Positions 32,529 through 40,559 of a DNA stretch of 64,000 bases are shown piece after piece (position 1 is the first letter of the stretch; every line of letters starts with the position of its first letter). The stretch lies in NCBI RefSeq assembly GCF_014268495.2, contig NZ_CP077087.1, positions 2,483,501 to 2,547,500 of the forward strand, in the 5' to 3' direction. The notes below the pieces were generated by a model. That model did no database searches. It had not been told where the DNA came from and was given only the letters and a program-made list of their open reading frames with translations. The stretch is from Pseudomonas monsensis. Its GTDB lineage: Bacteria > Pseudomonadota > Gammaproteobacteria > Pseudomonadales > Pseudomonadaceae. A program made the translations under genes and the position numbers.

Positions 32529-33191
32529 GTGGGATTGTCTATTTGCTTAGCGTTGACTGACGCAGACTGGTCGCTGACGAAAGATGTTTTTTCGATTATC
32601 GGAACAATAATTAGCGGTTCCGCTGTGGGGGTAGCTTATTACTTCGGTCAACAAGGGCTCCATACGTGGCGGCGTCAGCTCAGAGGATCTGCCGATCACG
32701 ACCTTGCGCGGCGATTGCTCATCGAGCTTTACAAACTTCGAGATGAAATTCAGAGAGCCAGATCGCCTGCGATTTTTTCTTTTGAAGGCGTACCTTTTGA
32801 AGGAGAGGTTGTCTCAGATGAACCAAAGCAATCCAGTTATGCATTCAATGAGCGTGCCTACCGTCGCAGACTGGCAGCAATGGACCATGCTCGAAACCCG
32901 TTGCAGGCCACCATGCTTGAGGCTGAGGCTATTTGGGGGCCTGATCTGAAAGGCCTCATGGAGAAAGTTTTCAAGCTTGAACGAGAGTTTGTGATCTATG
33001 TTCGGCTCTACTTGATGTCTATAAAACCTGAGCAAACTTTACAGGGGGCCCTCTCCCGCCAAGAGCTTTTAGGGCAGAGGCGGAATGTTCTTTATGACTT
33101 GGATAGTCCCGATGACATCTACTGGGTCGAGATGATCCAGGCGCTTCAATGTGTCGAAAATCATCTACGCGAACGCCTAATACCAAGTTGA
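32529..33191 (+). CDS. membrane-anchored protein of prophage type
   Basis: A protein of about 220 residues. One or two hydrophobic segments lie at the start (VGLSICLALTDADW and FSIIGTIISGSAVGVAYYFG), followed by GLHTWRRQLRGSADHDLARR and a helical cytoplasmic domain ending NHLRERLIPS. I have seen this arrangement in Pseudomonas prophages, where its function is unknown. The start is uncertain. A GTG at 32529 just after a G7 run has GGAAT upstream; a GTG at 32475 would overlap the divergent methyltransferase start. Confidence 0.55.
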   Translation: MGLSICLALTDADWSLTKDVFSIIGTIISGSAVGVAYYFGQQGLHTWRRQLRGSADHDLARRLLIELYKLRDEIQRARSPAIFSFEGVPFEGEVVSDEPKQSSYAFNERAYRRRLAAMDHARNPLQATMLEAEAIWGPDLKGLMEKVFKLEREFVIYVRLYLMSIKPEQTLQGALSRQELLGQRRNVLYDLDSPDDIYWVEMIQALQCVENHLRERLIPS

Positions 33192-33281
33192 CATCCTGCG
33201 TTAGGACTACCGGCTGGCGTGATTCGTAGAAGTGGGGTATTTGTGTTCGGCCCGGCATGGAGCCAGATCAAGGAGATACGG

Positions 33282-33539
33282 GTGATTGATTCCGATATTC
33301 ATGAGATTAGGCTGAGCAAGCTTGCTGCAGATGAGGCTGACTGCCAAAGGCTTCAGATACCGCACCGATTCATGCAAATGTCGGCACTATCGCCCTCTAC
33401 CAGAGACTCGCATGCGGCACGCAGTGGGGAACTGTTTACTGCTGATGAAATCAGGGAATGGCTGGCCAAGGATGACAACAGCGTTGGCTGCAAGTGTTCG
33501 TTCGTCCTTGTTCTGGTCGACGATGCTGCTAAGAGTTAA
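33282..33539 (+). CDS. small Cys-containing hypothetical protein
   Basis: The 85-residue protein starts at a GTG with a near-perfect AAGGAGA five bases upstream; an in-frame start at 33219 has none. It contains IDSDIHEIRLSKLAADEADC, a polar middle, and ELFTADEIREWLAKDDNSVG then CKCSFVLVLVD. The three Cys could bind metal. No signal peptide. It may be a detached domain of a phage protein. Family not recognised. Confidence 0.5.
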   Translation: MIDSDIHEIRLSKLAADEADCQRLQIPHRFMQMSALSPSTRDSHAARSGELFTADEIREWLAKDDNSVGCKCSFVLVLVDDAAKS

Positions 33540-33645
33540 GTCGTGTGATTGTTAAAGCATTCACGTGGATCGACGCCTTACAATTGATTTTAAATTGCCA
33601 TTACGTGGACTACGCTTCTGTGAACTCTGCATGGAAGGAACTGAC

Positions 33646-34200
33646 ATGGTAACCAGGACAGTTTTGGCGTCAGGCTTTATCGCATTGGCATTGGCAGGAA
33701 CCGTTCTGGGTGAGGACGATACTGTATTTGCTCAACTTCCAGATGATGTACCTCTTCTCACCAGATATCCCGACGCAGTTTCGAGCAACCAATCTCCTCA
33801 ACTCCAAAGCATCGCTGCGCTTCTCGACTATCAGGCTGCCGCTGCTCATTGTAGGAAAATACATAATTTTTATGAGAGCAGAGCAAAGACGGCGGAGGGA
33901 GCAAAGCTGGGGGTGGGGATGATTGGTGGTGTGGCTGGCTTTGTAGGAGCAATGCTTGCTGCGGCCGGGACTGGAGGAGTTTGGCCGGGAGTAAGTGCAG
34001 GCATAGCAGGGGTTGCGAGTACGACTTTAGGGGCGGCAGAGAAGGGGCCACTGGGGCCAAACTCTTATGCAGCTCAAAGGGAGTTAGTAGCCAAGGCGAT
34101 TACAACATCTGCGGCAAAGCTAGATGGTCAAACATCAGGTGAGAGCATTTACAGAAATGCAGTTGTTATGCTTGCTGCGTGCCCGGTTCCGGTCAAATGA
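33646..34200 (+). CDS. exported protein with a Gly-rich hydrophobic core
   Basis: The 184-residue precursor has a Sec signal (MVTRTVLASGFIALALAGTV, cleavage near LGE). The mature N-terminal domain is polar with a QLQSIAALLDYQAAAAHCRK helix. Residues about 90-135 are a long Gly/Ala-rich hydrophobic stretch (GVGMIGGVAGFVGAMLAAAG onward). The end has a second Cys in AACPVPVK, so one disulfide is possible. AAGGA precedes the ATG. A repeated island hairpin follows. Function unknown; the Gly-zipper-like core suggests membrane insertion or self-association. Confidence 0.6.
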   Translation: MVTRTVLASGFIALALAGTVLGEDDTVFAQLPDDVPLLTRYPDAVSSNQSPQLQSIAALLDYQAAAAHCRKIHNFYESRAKTAEGAKLGVGMIGGVAGFVGAMLAAAGTGGVWPGVSAGIAGVASTTLGAAEKGPLGPNSYAAQRELVAKAITTSAAKLDGQTSGESIYRNAVVMLAACPVPVK

Positions 34201-34212
34201 AAATGGGATATG

Positions 34213-34234
34213 TGCCGCAGTTGAGTGCGGCGCT
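34213..34234 (+). terminator. repeated island hairpin, copy 2
   Basis: GTGCCGCA and TGCGGCGC around GTTGAG, 12 bases after a stop codon. Same stem and almost the same loop as at 26783-26804, with one wobble pair and no clear T tract. Confidence 0.5.
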
Positions 34235-34240
34235 AGCATT

Positions 34241-34423
34241 TCACAACTTCGTGTATTCGGCGTAGAGGTTTTCGAGGGCAGCTTGATACTCATCCCCTTT
34301 GAGAGACTCTTTTATAGCGTTCAAGGCCTCCAGCGCTGAGGCTGCTGCCATTACTTCATTTTCACCTCGATACATTGCTCTAAGCCTAGATTGTTCAAGC
34401 ACGGACTCTTTAGTGATTCGCAT
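34241..34423 (-). CDS. small helical phage-type protein
   Basis: MRITKESVLEQSRLRAMYRG begins a 60-residue, mostly helical charged protein ending YAEYTKL. TAGGAGA lies six bases before the ATG, a strong site. No Cys, no membrane segment. Similar small proteins are common in siphophage early regions. Function unknown. Confidence 0.6.
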   Translation of the reverse strand: MRITKESVLEQSRLRAMYRGENEVMAAASALEALNAIKESLKGDEYQAALENLYAEYTKL

Positions 34424-34494
34424 AAATGTCTCCTAGGGTGCGCGGTTTGTTCAGTCTCGTTCAGCTACGACTTTTTTCAAGATCAAGGTGATCC

Positions 34495-34734
34495 ATGGAC
34501 AGGCTATACCCTCCGGCGTTGCGGCTTGAGCGATCAGACTTTTCCGACATCGGCATCCGCCTTACTCCTGCGACTGAAGTGTGGGAATGGCTCCAAGCCG
34601 AGATCCTTGCCGACAATGGCATTATCCACAACGAAGAGCACGCCCATCTGATCGATGCGGACATCCGTGTGATGTGGGCGTCTGCTGCCTTCCCGAAGAA
34701 GGAACACACTGTTGTTGGCCAGGCCGAACAGGTA
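34495..34734 (+). pseudogene. phage metallopeptidase-type gene, N-terminal fragment
   Basis: MDRLYPPALRLERSDFSDIG through DADIRVMWASAAFPKK and VVGQAEQV matches the start of the putative metallopeptidase-domain proteins of Pseudomonas phages. Those continue for about another 100 residues to an HELYHIGQA-type zinc site. Here the frame runs into DNA that is the antisense of another phage gene (34711-34866), so the catalytic half is missing. An AAGGTGAT site precedes the ATG. Confidence 0.65.
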
Positions 34735-34866
34735 GCCTCGAGGGTCGTCAACTCCGAAGTTTTGATCGGGATGCGGACCCCTCCCGTCGCGGTGCACAGA
34801 CCAAGGGCTTGGCATTTGGCGGTCGGCAGCCTCGGCCAGCTGTTTAAGTTTTGAATAGTCGCTCAT
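34711..34866 (-). pseudogene. phage accessory gene, N-terminal fragment
   Basis: MSDYSKLKQLAEAADRQMPS and FGVDDPRGYLFGLANN are the beginning of a widespread phage family that normally ends AxFIAAANPxxVxALIxEN. The rest is replaced by the antisense of the metallopeptidase fragment. The missing tail type survives at 28321-28398. A weak GGTGAT site precedes the ATG. Confidence 0.6.
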
Positions 34867-35027
34867 CCGATCACCGCCTTTATGGTCAGTACCAATGGAA
34901 GCCAGAAGAAGAGGGTGCAGCCGAGAAGCACTTGGTGATCATGGCGCGGCCTGCTCCGCCAGATCCTCGTCCGTGATCGTGTACCTGTCTACGCCAAGTT
35001 AAAAGTTCATTGATTGGAGAAAGCGTT

Positions 35028-35420
35028 TTGAATTCGCAAAACGGAACTATGAAGTTTTTGAGGCGCTATCAGCTTTTGTTACTGCTGTTGATGTCGACGG
35101 CCTCGCTTATAAACGCATTTGCTCGATTCGCAGGAGACTGGAAGAGTTTTTGGACAGTGCTTATTTTGCAGGTGTTTTTCGGTCAGGCAGTGTTTGCATA
35201 CATTCGGGGGGCGACGATCCACGTTGCACCTGGCGGACGTCTCTCCAAAGACGCGGATCCCCTTGGGCGTGCAGGCGTTGCGGCGTTGTCACTGGTTATC
35301 TATTTTTTCGCCTTCTGTTACGAAACTCCAAAGCCAGAACCATCAATCTACGAAAAAAGGGCCTCTGACTGGACAATGCCTACGCGTGAGGAGATTGGCA
35401 GATCTTCCGATCAGAAATGA
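35028..35420 (+). CDS. three-helix membrane protein
   Basis: The protein of about 130 residues starts at a TTG six bases after GGAGA. An ATG seven codons later (MKFLRRYQLLLLLLMSTASL) is the alternative. Hydrophobic segments lie near residues 12-30, 40-60 and 85-105, and the tail is polar (KRASDWTMPTREEIGRSSDQ). It is lower in GC than the core genome. Family unknown. Confidence 0.5.
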   Translation: MNSQNGTMKFLRRYQLLLLLLMSTASLINAFARFAGDWKSFWTVLILQVFFGQAVFAYIRGATIHVAPGGRLSKDADPLGRAGVAALSLVIYFFAFCYETPKPEPSIYEKRASDWTMPTREEIGRSSDQK

Positions 35421-35424
35421 TTGA

Positions 35425-35636
35425 TGCAGCCACCTGCTGCTGTTCCTGCCGCAGCGCTTCCTGAACTGCCTCGACATATCAGGGTGATGGAGGCGGCAAG
35501 GCAGTTCGTACCGCCCCATGTCGTCTTTGCAGTAGTCGCAACCACGGTGTTTGCGGAGAAGGGCGGAGGCTTCGGCCCGGCACGCTGCGCGCAGCGTGAA
35601 CCATCGACGCCCGCCACCATGGAGCAGGGGAATCAC
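35425..35636 (-). pseudogene. fused remnants of two phage genes
   Basis: The first part reads MIPLLHGGGRRWFTLRAACR and KHRGCDYCKDDMGRYELPCR, with a CxxC pair. After a frame change near 35480 the other frame gives VEAVQEALRQEQQQVAA, a copy of the tail of the gene at 29293-29874. The mixture of head and tail shows recombination between related modules. Not expected to be functional. Confidence 0.55.
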
Positions 35637-35707
35637 GGGGATCGAGTCGAGAAGTCAACACGATATTCGTTAACGCAAAGGAGGGTTGGCGTGAGAGAGC
35701 TAATCAG

Positions 35708-35740
35708 ACTTCGGGCTCCACGAATGTAAGGGCCCGAAGT
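35708..35740. other. inverted repeat, possible weak terminator
   Basis: ACTTCGGGC and GCCCGAAGT form a 9-bp stem over a 15-base loop, followed on the plus strand by TTATTA. It separates the remnant from the convergent cystatin-like gene. Confidence 0.5.
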
Positions 35741-35751
35741 TTATTACAGTG

Positions 35752-36021
35752 TTAGATTCTGTGGATTTGAGTGATGTGAGGATCACCGTTGATAGGCGCG
35801 TAAATCTCTACGATCGCCTGCCAGCTGCTTGGCGAGCCTGGGAGCGTAGCTATTGTCTTGTAACGGTAGTTGGTGCCATTTACGACCTGCGTAGAAACTT
35901 CTTCAGGCGTGTAGCTCACACCTACGAAGCCCTTCAAAGCTGCTTTGAAGACCTCCTGATCCTTTGGTGTCAGTTTGTGATAAGGGGTCCATCCACCTAC
36001 AAGATGTTCTTGAGCTGTCAT
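35752..36021 (-). CDS. cystatin (stefin)-like protein
   Basis: The 89-residue protein has no signal peptide or Cys, like stefins. It has the three cystatin features in order: an N-terminal Gly pair (HLVGGWTPYH, residues 8-12), the first-loop QVVNGTNYRY near residue 45 (cystatin consensus QxVxG), and a second hairpin loop before VEIYAPINGDPHITQIHRI. Cystatins bind papain-like cysteine proteases. GGAGA lies eight bases before the ATG, and no other gene is in the unit. Bacterial members are rare and their role is not established. The family call is from visible motifs only. Confidence 0.7.
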   Translation of the reverse strand: MTAQEHLVGGWTPYHKLTPKDQEVFKAALKGFVGVSYTPEEVSTQVVNGTNYRYKTIATLPGSPSSWQAIVEIYAPINGDPHITQIHRI

Positions 36022-36307
36022 GAATTAAATCTCCCTATTTAAAATTCCTACTCATTTGGCTTTTCGGAGTACGCCCCGTTTATTCGATGGTTTCCGGAAT
36101 CCATTCCTGAAAAGTTTCCCACGAGCCCTATATCTGTGAGACGAGGCCCAGGAAAACACCGTTACGAGCTACTGCCGGTGCGAGAGAGTGTAGATCGACG
36201 CCAAGAAGGATCAAGTTCGGGGCGAACAAAAAATCCCCGCATTTGGCCGGGCTATTTTTTTGCCTGAGAAGGCTGCAGATCACGTCAAGCTGCGAGATCC
36301 CGCAACG
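36022..36307. other. right edge of the prophage region, no gene seen
   Basis: No supported gene. A weak hairpin with A and T runs on both sides (about 36228-36262, CCCG/CGGG core) could terminate the minus-strand gene at 36308. I find no copy of the tRNA-Pro 3' end here or nearby, so the right attachment site is unresolved. Confidence 0.35.
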
Positions 36308-36592
36308 TTAAGGTTTAGGCGCTTTCTTGATGTCCTGGGAATCACTCGAAGTCGCTGCATCTTTCTCTGTTTCATGGTTCTCCGCCCCTGAGTTGGAGCC
36401 AGATGACTCCTCTCCCTTCTTGTCCGCCTTGTCCGTATTGGATTCAGAGCCACCTTGGTTGATACCGGGAATACCGGGAATACCGGAAGGCGGGGCGGCT
36501 GATCCAGCACTTTTGTCTGCGGAGAAGGCCAGTAGCGGGCAAGTAGAAAGCAGACCTGCCAAGCCGAGCGCTACGATTGTCTTGTTCATGAT
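36308..36592 (-). CDS. small exported protein
   Basis: The 94-residue precursor has a Sec signal (MNKTIVALGLAGLLSTCPLL, cleavage near AFS-AD). A disordered mature region follows: a Gly/Pro stretch SGIPGIPGINQGG, then charged Ser/Glu/Asp/Lys repeats. GGGAG precedes the ATG. No fold or catalytic motif is visible. Function unknown. Confidence 0.6.
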   Translation of the reverse strand: MMNKTIVALGLAGLLSTCPLLAFSADKSAGSAAPPSGIPGIPGINQGGSESNTDKADKKGEESSGSNSGAENHETEKDAATSSDSQDIKKAPKP

Positions 36593-36877
36593 GATGCTCC
36601 CAGCACGAGGAATGTACTGGTTTGATGGGGGATCTCTGGTGAAGGTGCAGCGTGGCTGACGAGTGGCATTAAAGAGCGGTGTGGGGGGGCATGGTTCGAA
36701 CACACAGTCTTCATGCTGCAACGCTGAGTGTGAAAAGCGGCGGCGCCGCACTTGCGTGCTGGACGGTTACTGATACCTTGTTCGCCATCTTATCGGGCTG
36801 ACCTGCTTTTATCCTCGTGTGGTAACTGCGGTCGCTGTGTCTTCAGGTTGGAATTTGTAAGGGATTTTTTATTCATC

Positions 36878-39800
36878 ATGACGATGGCCGACCACGAACG
36901 CGTGCTGGATTTTTGGCACAGCGTTGAGTTTTTCAATGCCTATGACTTGGACAAGGTCCTCGAAAAATCCAGGGCTTCGCGCAGCGTCGAACGGGTCAGT
37001 GAACGGTCCCTGGCAGACGGCGTGTGGGAGCAGTACCTTGATCGTCGTCGCGTTCTCTACCTGCTGCCGTTCGATGTATCCCACGCCACGCGGCTGATAG
37101 AGGAATACGTCGACGGCCCTCTGACCAGTGAAATAAATCGTGTACGGGACGGCGAAATGGCGCCGGTCGGTCTGACGTGTTACGCCAGGCTGACGCTTGA
37201 TCCAAACGGTAAACCCGACTTCGAAGGCCTCAGTGTTTCTGCGCTGCCCTGGGCTCTTGGCCGGTTGTGCAAGCAGGATATCGGTGCCCTGTGTGCAATG
37301 AGTTTTGACGACAGCGTGCGAACGCTCAAACGTACGCTTGCCGATGACTGGTCGCGTCATAAAGGAGAGCTGCCGGGAGCGCAATGGATGACGGAAGTTG
37401 TCCAGCGCGTGGTTGAATGGGCTGACTTCACCTCGCCACAGGCGGAGCTGGCCTATCTGGATATCTGGCCGCTACCCAAGCCTGGCGATACGCCAACCGA
37501 AACCTCAACATCGGAGGCAGACGCTGACAGTACGCCGGAAGTGGCCTCAGTCGATGATTTGGCGATCCTCAACAGCTTTTATGTGCATGATCTTGCTCAG
37601 GCAAAACATTTGCTGAAAAGTGAGCAGCCGCCACGGGCCTTGCAGGCTTATCTGTCGATGGTCGATCAGCAGAAAACTGATCTGGATACCGCGATTGGCC
37701 AGCAGACGATTCAAGCGACACTGCACCCGAAAAAAGGCATCACCGGCCGCTGGCCAGCGCAAAGCAGGCACATTCAATCGTTGATGCAGCAGTTTGCGCT
37801 GAACAGCATGCGCGAAATGGCCACGGGCGCAGTACTGGCAGTCAATGGACCACCGGGCACCGGCAAGACGACATTGCTACGGGACCTGATCGCACATCTG
37901 GTGGTCGAGCGGGCGGATGCCTTGGCTCGATTGGAGAAGGCTGAAGATGGTGTCAGTAAAACGTGCGTGACTGCGGTGTTCGGCAATAAGAGTTTCTCGA
38001 TTCCGCTCTTGTCTGAAGCGTTGACCGGTTTTGAAATGGTGGTCGCGTCCACGAACAATGGTGCGGTGGAGAACCTGTCCCTGGAGTTGCCGCAACTCAA
38101 AGGCGTCGATGGTGCCAAGCTTGCCGACTGGGGTTACTTCAAGGAAGTGGCGACCCGCTATGCGGGTACTCGAAACAGTAAACCGTGGGTCACGCCCGAA
38201 CCTGTCTGGGGTTTGGTGTCGGCGGCACTGGGCAAGAAAAGCAACCGTCGACGATTCCGCGATATTTTTGTCAACCGTGCCGCCACGCCAGCGGACAAGC
38301 CTGGCGAGCAGTTTCTGAATAAGGACAAGGTTGACTTTGCCAGTTGGGATGACGTCGGTGCGATGACCTATTGGCGCTATCGTTCCGGTAAAGGCCGAGC
38401 GGATTTCAAAAGTGCCAAGGCAAGCTACCTCAAGGCGCGCGAGGTACACGATAAGCAGCGTGATCGTTTGCTGGTGCTTGCCGAATTGTATGAGCGGTTG
38501 CAAAAGGCGTTTCCTGCCATCAAGGCGACGTGGCCGTCGGCACCGGACCTGTGCCCGCAGAATCTGACTGTACTGATTGAAGGGGTTGCGCGTCAGATCG
38601 AACGCCTGAAAAGTCAGCAGCAGGCGATCGAGCGAAAGCTGGGGCCGTCGTTCTTTCGCTGGCTGGCACAGTGGTTTCGCAAAGGGCTCTATAAACAATG
38701 GTTGGACGCCTGCACGAAACTTGATTCAGTACGGGAGTTCGAGCGTGAGTTGCTGGACCTGCCCCGATTGATCGCGGAGTGTGACGTTCATCTGTGGGAC
38801 GGCACACCGCTGGACAGCAAGGCCAACCAGACTCATGCGTTCTGGCAGGGCAGCCGGTTCAACGAAGCCCGCAGCGATTTGTTTGTTGCGGCGATGACGT
38901 TGCACGAAGCATTTTTTCTGGAAGTGGCGAGCCCTAACCTGATTTTCGCGCTGACCGCGATGCTCGAGCGCCAGCCTTTGACACCTGCTCGCCGTGCCTT
39001 GTGGCAATGGTTTTTCATGCTGACACCTGTGGTGTCCAGCACGTTCGCCTCGATTCGCGCACAGTTTGCCGGACTGGGGGCGGAAGACCTCGGGTGGTTG
39101 ATCATTGATGAAGCCGGTCAGGCTCCGCCACAAGCCGCCGTGGGAGCAATCATGCGGGCCAGGCACGTGGTGGTGGTCGGCGACCCGTTGCAGATTGAAC
39201 CGGTTGTGACGCAGTCCACCCGGCTGCTGGAGCAACTGGGGACATTCTGGCTCGGCGATTCGCGCTCACGCTACGCCATTGACAGTCATTCGGTACAAAC
39301 CTTTGCCGATCGAGGCTACGGGCAGGGCGTCACGCACCCGCTGGATCCCGAGAAGTACATTGGCATTCCACTGGTCATGCATCGCCGGTGTGACAATCCC
39401 ATGTTCGAGATCTCCAACCGCATTGCCTACGCCAAGCGTATGCAACATGCCAAGGACTCGACCATTACCGCCCACCCGATACTGGGGGTCAGCGCCTGGT
39501 GGAATGTAAGCGGCGAATCGCAGGACGGCACCAAGTACATCCAGGCTCAGGGGCAACGGTTGCTGGCTGAGTTGATCAGACTGTACTTGTCCGTTACCAG
39601 TGAAGGCGCAACCGAACTGCCGCCGGTGTTCATTATCACCCCGTTCCGCGAGGTCAAGGCCGGCCTGGTCAGTCTGCTGCAGGATAAGCAGGTATGGAGG
39701 GCGGCATTGCCGGCGGATGTCCAGGTCCCGACCAATCTCGTTTCGTGGGTCAGTACCTGTATTGGCACGGTGCACACGTTCCAGGGCAAGGAAGCCGATA

Positions 39801-40024
39801 TCGTGTTCTTTGTGCTGGGCTGCGATTCCCGTCGTTTGGGGGCGATTGACTGGGCTGCTTCAAGTCCGAACTTGCTGAACGTCGCTGTGACGCGGGCCAA
39901 AAAACACCTGTACATCGTGGGGGATCAGGCACTTTGGGGCGATCGACCCTATTTTGACGTCGCCCGTCAGCTGCTGGCCAGTGCAAAGGCCAGCGTACAG
40001 ACGCGGGAAGCGCAGCTGTCCTGA
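36878..40024 (+). CDS. large SF1 helicase, Upf1-like (AAA_11/AAA_12)
   Basis: The protein of about 1048 residues has an N-terminal accessory region (1-320) and a superfamily 1 core. Motif I is GPPGTGKTTLLRD (about 325), motif II IIDEAGQAPP (about 743), motif III VVGDPLQIEP (about 768), motif V VHTFQGKEADIV (about 965) and motif VI NVAVTRAKKHLYIVGD (about 1005). About 400 residues with a helical, coiled-coil-like middle separate motifs I and II. The family unwinds RNA or DNA 5'-3'. No nuclease domain is visible. The ATG at 36878 (or 36884) has only a distant purine-rich site. It stands alone next to the prophage; a role in phage defence or nucleic-acid repair is inference. Confidence 0.85.
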   Translation: MTMADHERVLDFWHSVEFFNAYDLDKVLEKSRASRSVERVSERSLADGVWEQYLDRRRVLYLLPFDVSHATRLIEEYVDGPLTSEINRVRDGEMAPVGLTCYARLTLDPNGKPDFEGLSVSALPWALGRLCKQDIGALCAMSFDDSVRTLKRTLADDWSRHKGELPGAQWMTEVVQRVVEWADFTSPQAELAYLDIWPLPKPGDTPTETSTSEADADSTPEVASVDDLAILNSFYVHDLAQAKHLLKSEQPPRALQAYLSMVDQQKTDLDTAIGQQTIQATLHPKKGITGRWPAQSRHIQSLMQQFALNSMREMATGAVLAVNGPPGTGKTTLLRDLIAHLVVERADALARLEKAEDGVSKTCVTAVFGNKSFSIPLLSEALTGFEMVVASTNNGAVENLSLELPQLKGVDGAKLADWGYFKEVATRYAGTRNSKPWVTPEPVWGLVSAALGKKSNRRRFRDIFVNRAATPADKPGEQFLNKDKVDFASWDDVGAMTYWRYRSGKGRADFKSAKASYLKAREVHDKQRDRLLVLAELYERLQKAFPAIKATWPSAPDLCPQNLTVLIEGVARQIERLKSQQQAIERKLGPSFFRWLAQWFRKGLYKQWLDACTKLDSVREFERELLDLPRLIAECDVHLWDGTPLDSKANQTHAFWQGSRFNEARSDLFVAAMTLHEAFFLEVASPNLIFALTAMLERQPLTPARRALWQWFFMLTPVVSSTFASIRAQFAGLGAEDLGWLIIDEAGQAPPQAAVGAIMRARHVVVVGDPLQIEPVVTQSTRLLEQLGTFWLGDSRSRYAIDSHSVQTFADRGYGQGVTHPLDPEKYIGIPLVMHRRCDNPMFEISNRIAYAKRMQHAKDSTITAHPILGVSAWWNVSGESQDGTKYIQAQGQRLLAELIRLYLSVTSEGATELPPVFIITPFREVKAGLVSLLQDKQVWRAALPADVQVPTNLVSWVSTCIGTVHTFQGKEADIVFFVLGCDSRRLGAIDWAASSPNLLNVAVTRAKKHLYIVGDQALWGDRPYFDVARQLLASAKASVQTREAQLS

Positions 40025-40172
40025 GGCTTTTGCAGACGCGCAGTTTCGAGGATCTCTTCCAGGGATCCTTGGGCTGCGGAGCGACAGTCGTCAGCGAGGC
40101 GGCAATTTGCTGGCCCCCGAGTTGCTCGGCTCTCGTCAAACTCGCCTTTTTTCAAAAGGTTAGGTTGGCTAT

Positions 40173-40502
40173 ATGCGGACGATTGTCATAACCGTTGCAA
40201 CGCTTTCCCTGGCTGTCCTCGCCTCGGGAGTCCAGGCGAAGGAATTAAGCAAGAGTCACCGTTTCGCCTGCACCTGGGGTTCTGAAATTGCCGCAGGAGC
40301 GCAGCAGTCCAAGTTGTCAGGTATTTCGTTGTATGGCGCGCGCAAGCAACTGCAGGTGCGCAAATTCCAGCAGCCGTGGATGCGCATGACCGCGATGGGG
40401 ATTACCGAACAGACGTACAACAGCACTTCGAAGCTCAAGCCTGCGGCGGTCAAACAGACCTATTACGAACAATGCGTGCGGCATGAATTGGCGCAGCGCT
40501 AA
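40173..40502 (+). CDS. small exported protein
   Basis: The 109-residue precursor has a Sec signal (MRTIVITVATLSLAVLASGV, cleavage near VQA-KE). The mature part is basic with two Cys (FACTWGSEIAAGAQQSKLSG, YEQCVRHELAQR), probably one disulfide. It is monocistronic with its own terminator. I recognise no function. Confidence 0.7.
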   Translation: MRTIVITVATLSLAVLASGVQAKELSKSHRFACTWGSEIAAGAQQSKLSGISLYGARKQLQVRKFQQPWMRMTAMGITEQTYNSTSKLKPAAVKQTYYEQCVRHELAQR

Positions 40503-40509
40503 AACCGAA

Positions 40510-40538
40510 AGCCCAACCTGAACCGGTTGGGCTTTTTT
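40510..40538 (+). terminator. Rho-independent terminator
   Basis: AGCCCAACC and GGTTGGGCT form a 9-bp stem followed by TTTTT, right after the exported protein's stop. Confidence 0.92.
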
Positions 40539-40559
40539 ATGCCTGACGGACCGTGGGCG

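Noticed and set aside
36680..36710. tRNA-like GGTTCGAACAC near the right edge of the island, considered as an attachment-site copy
   Set aside because: The flanking bases do not match the tRNA-Pro 3' end and cannot fold as a T-arm, so it is not a convincing attachment repeat.
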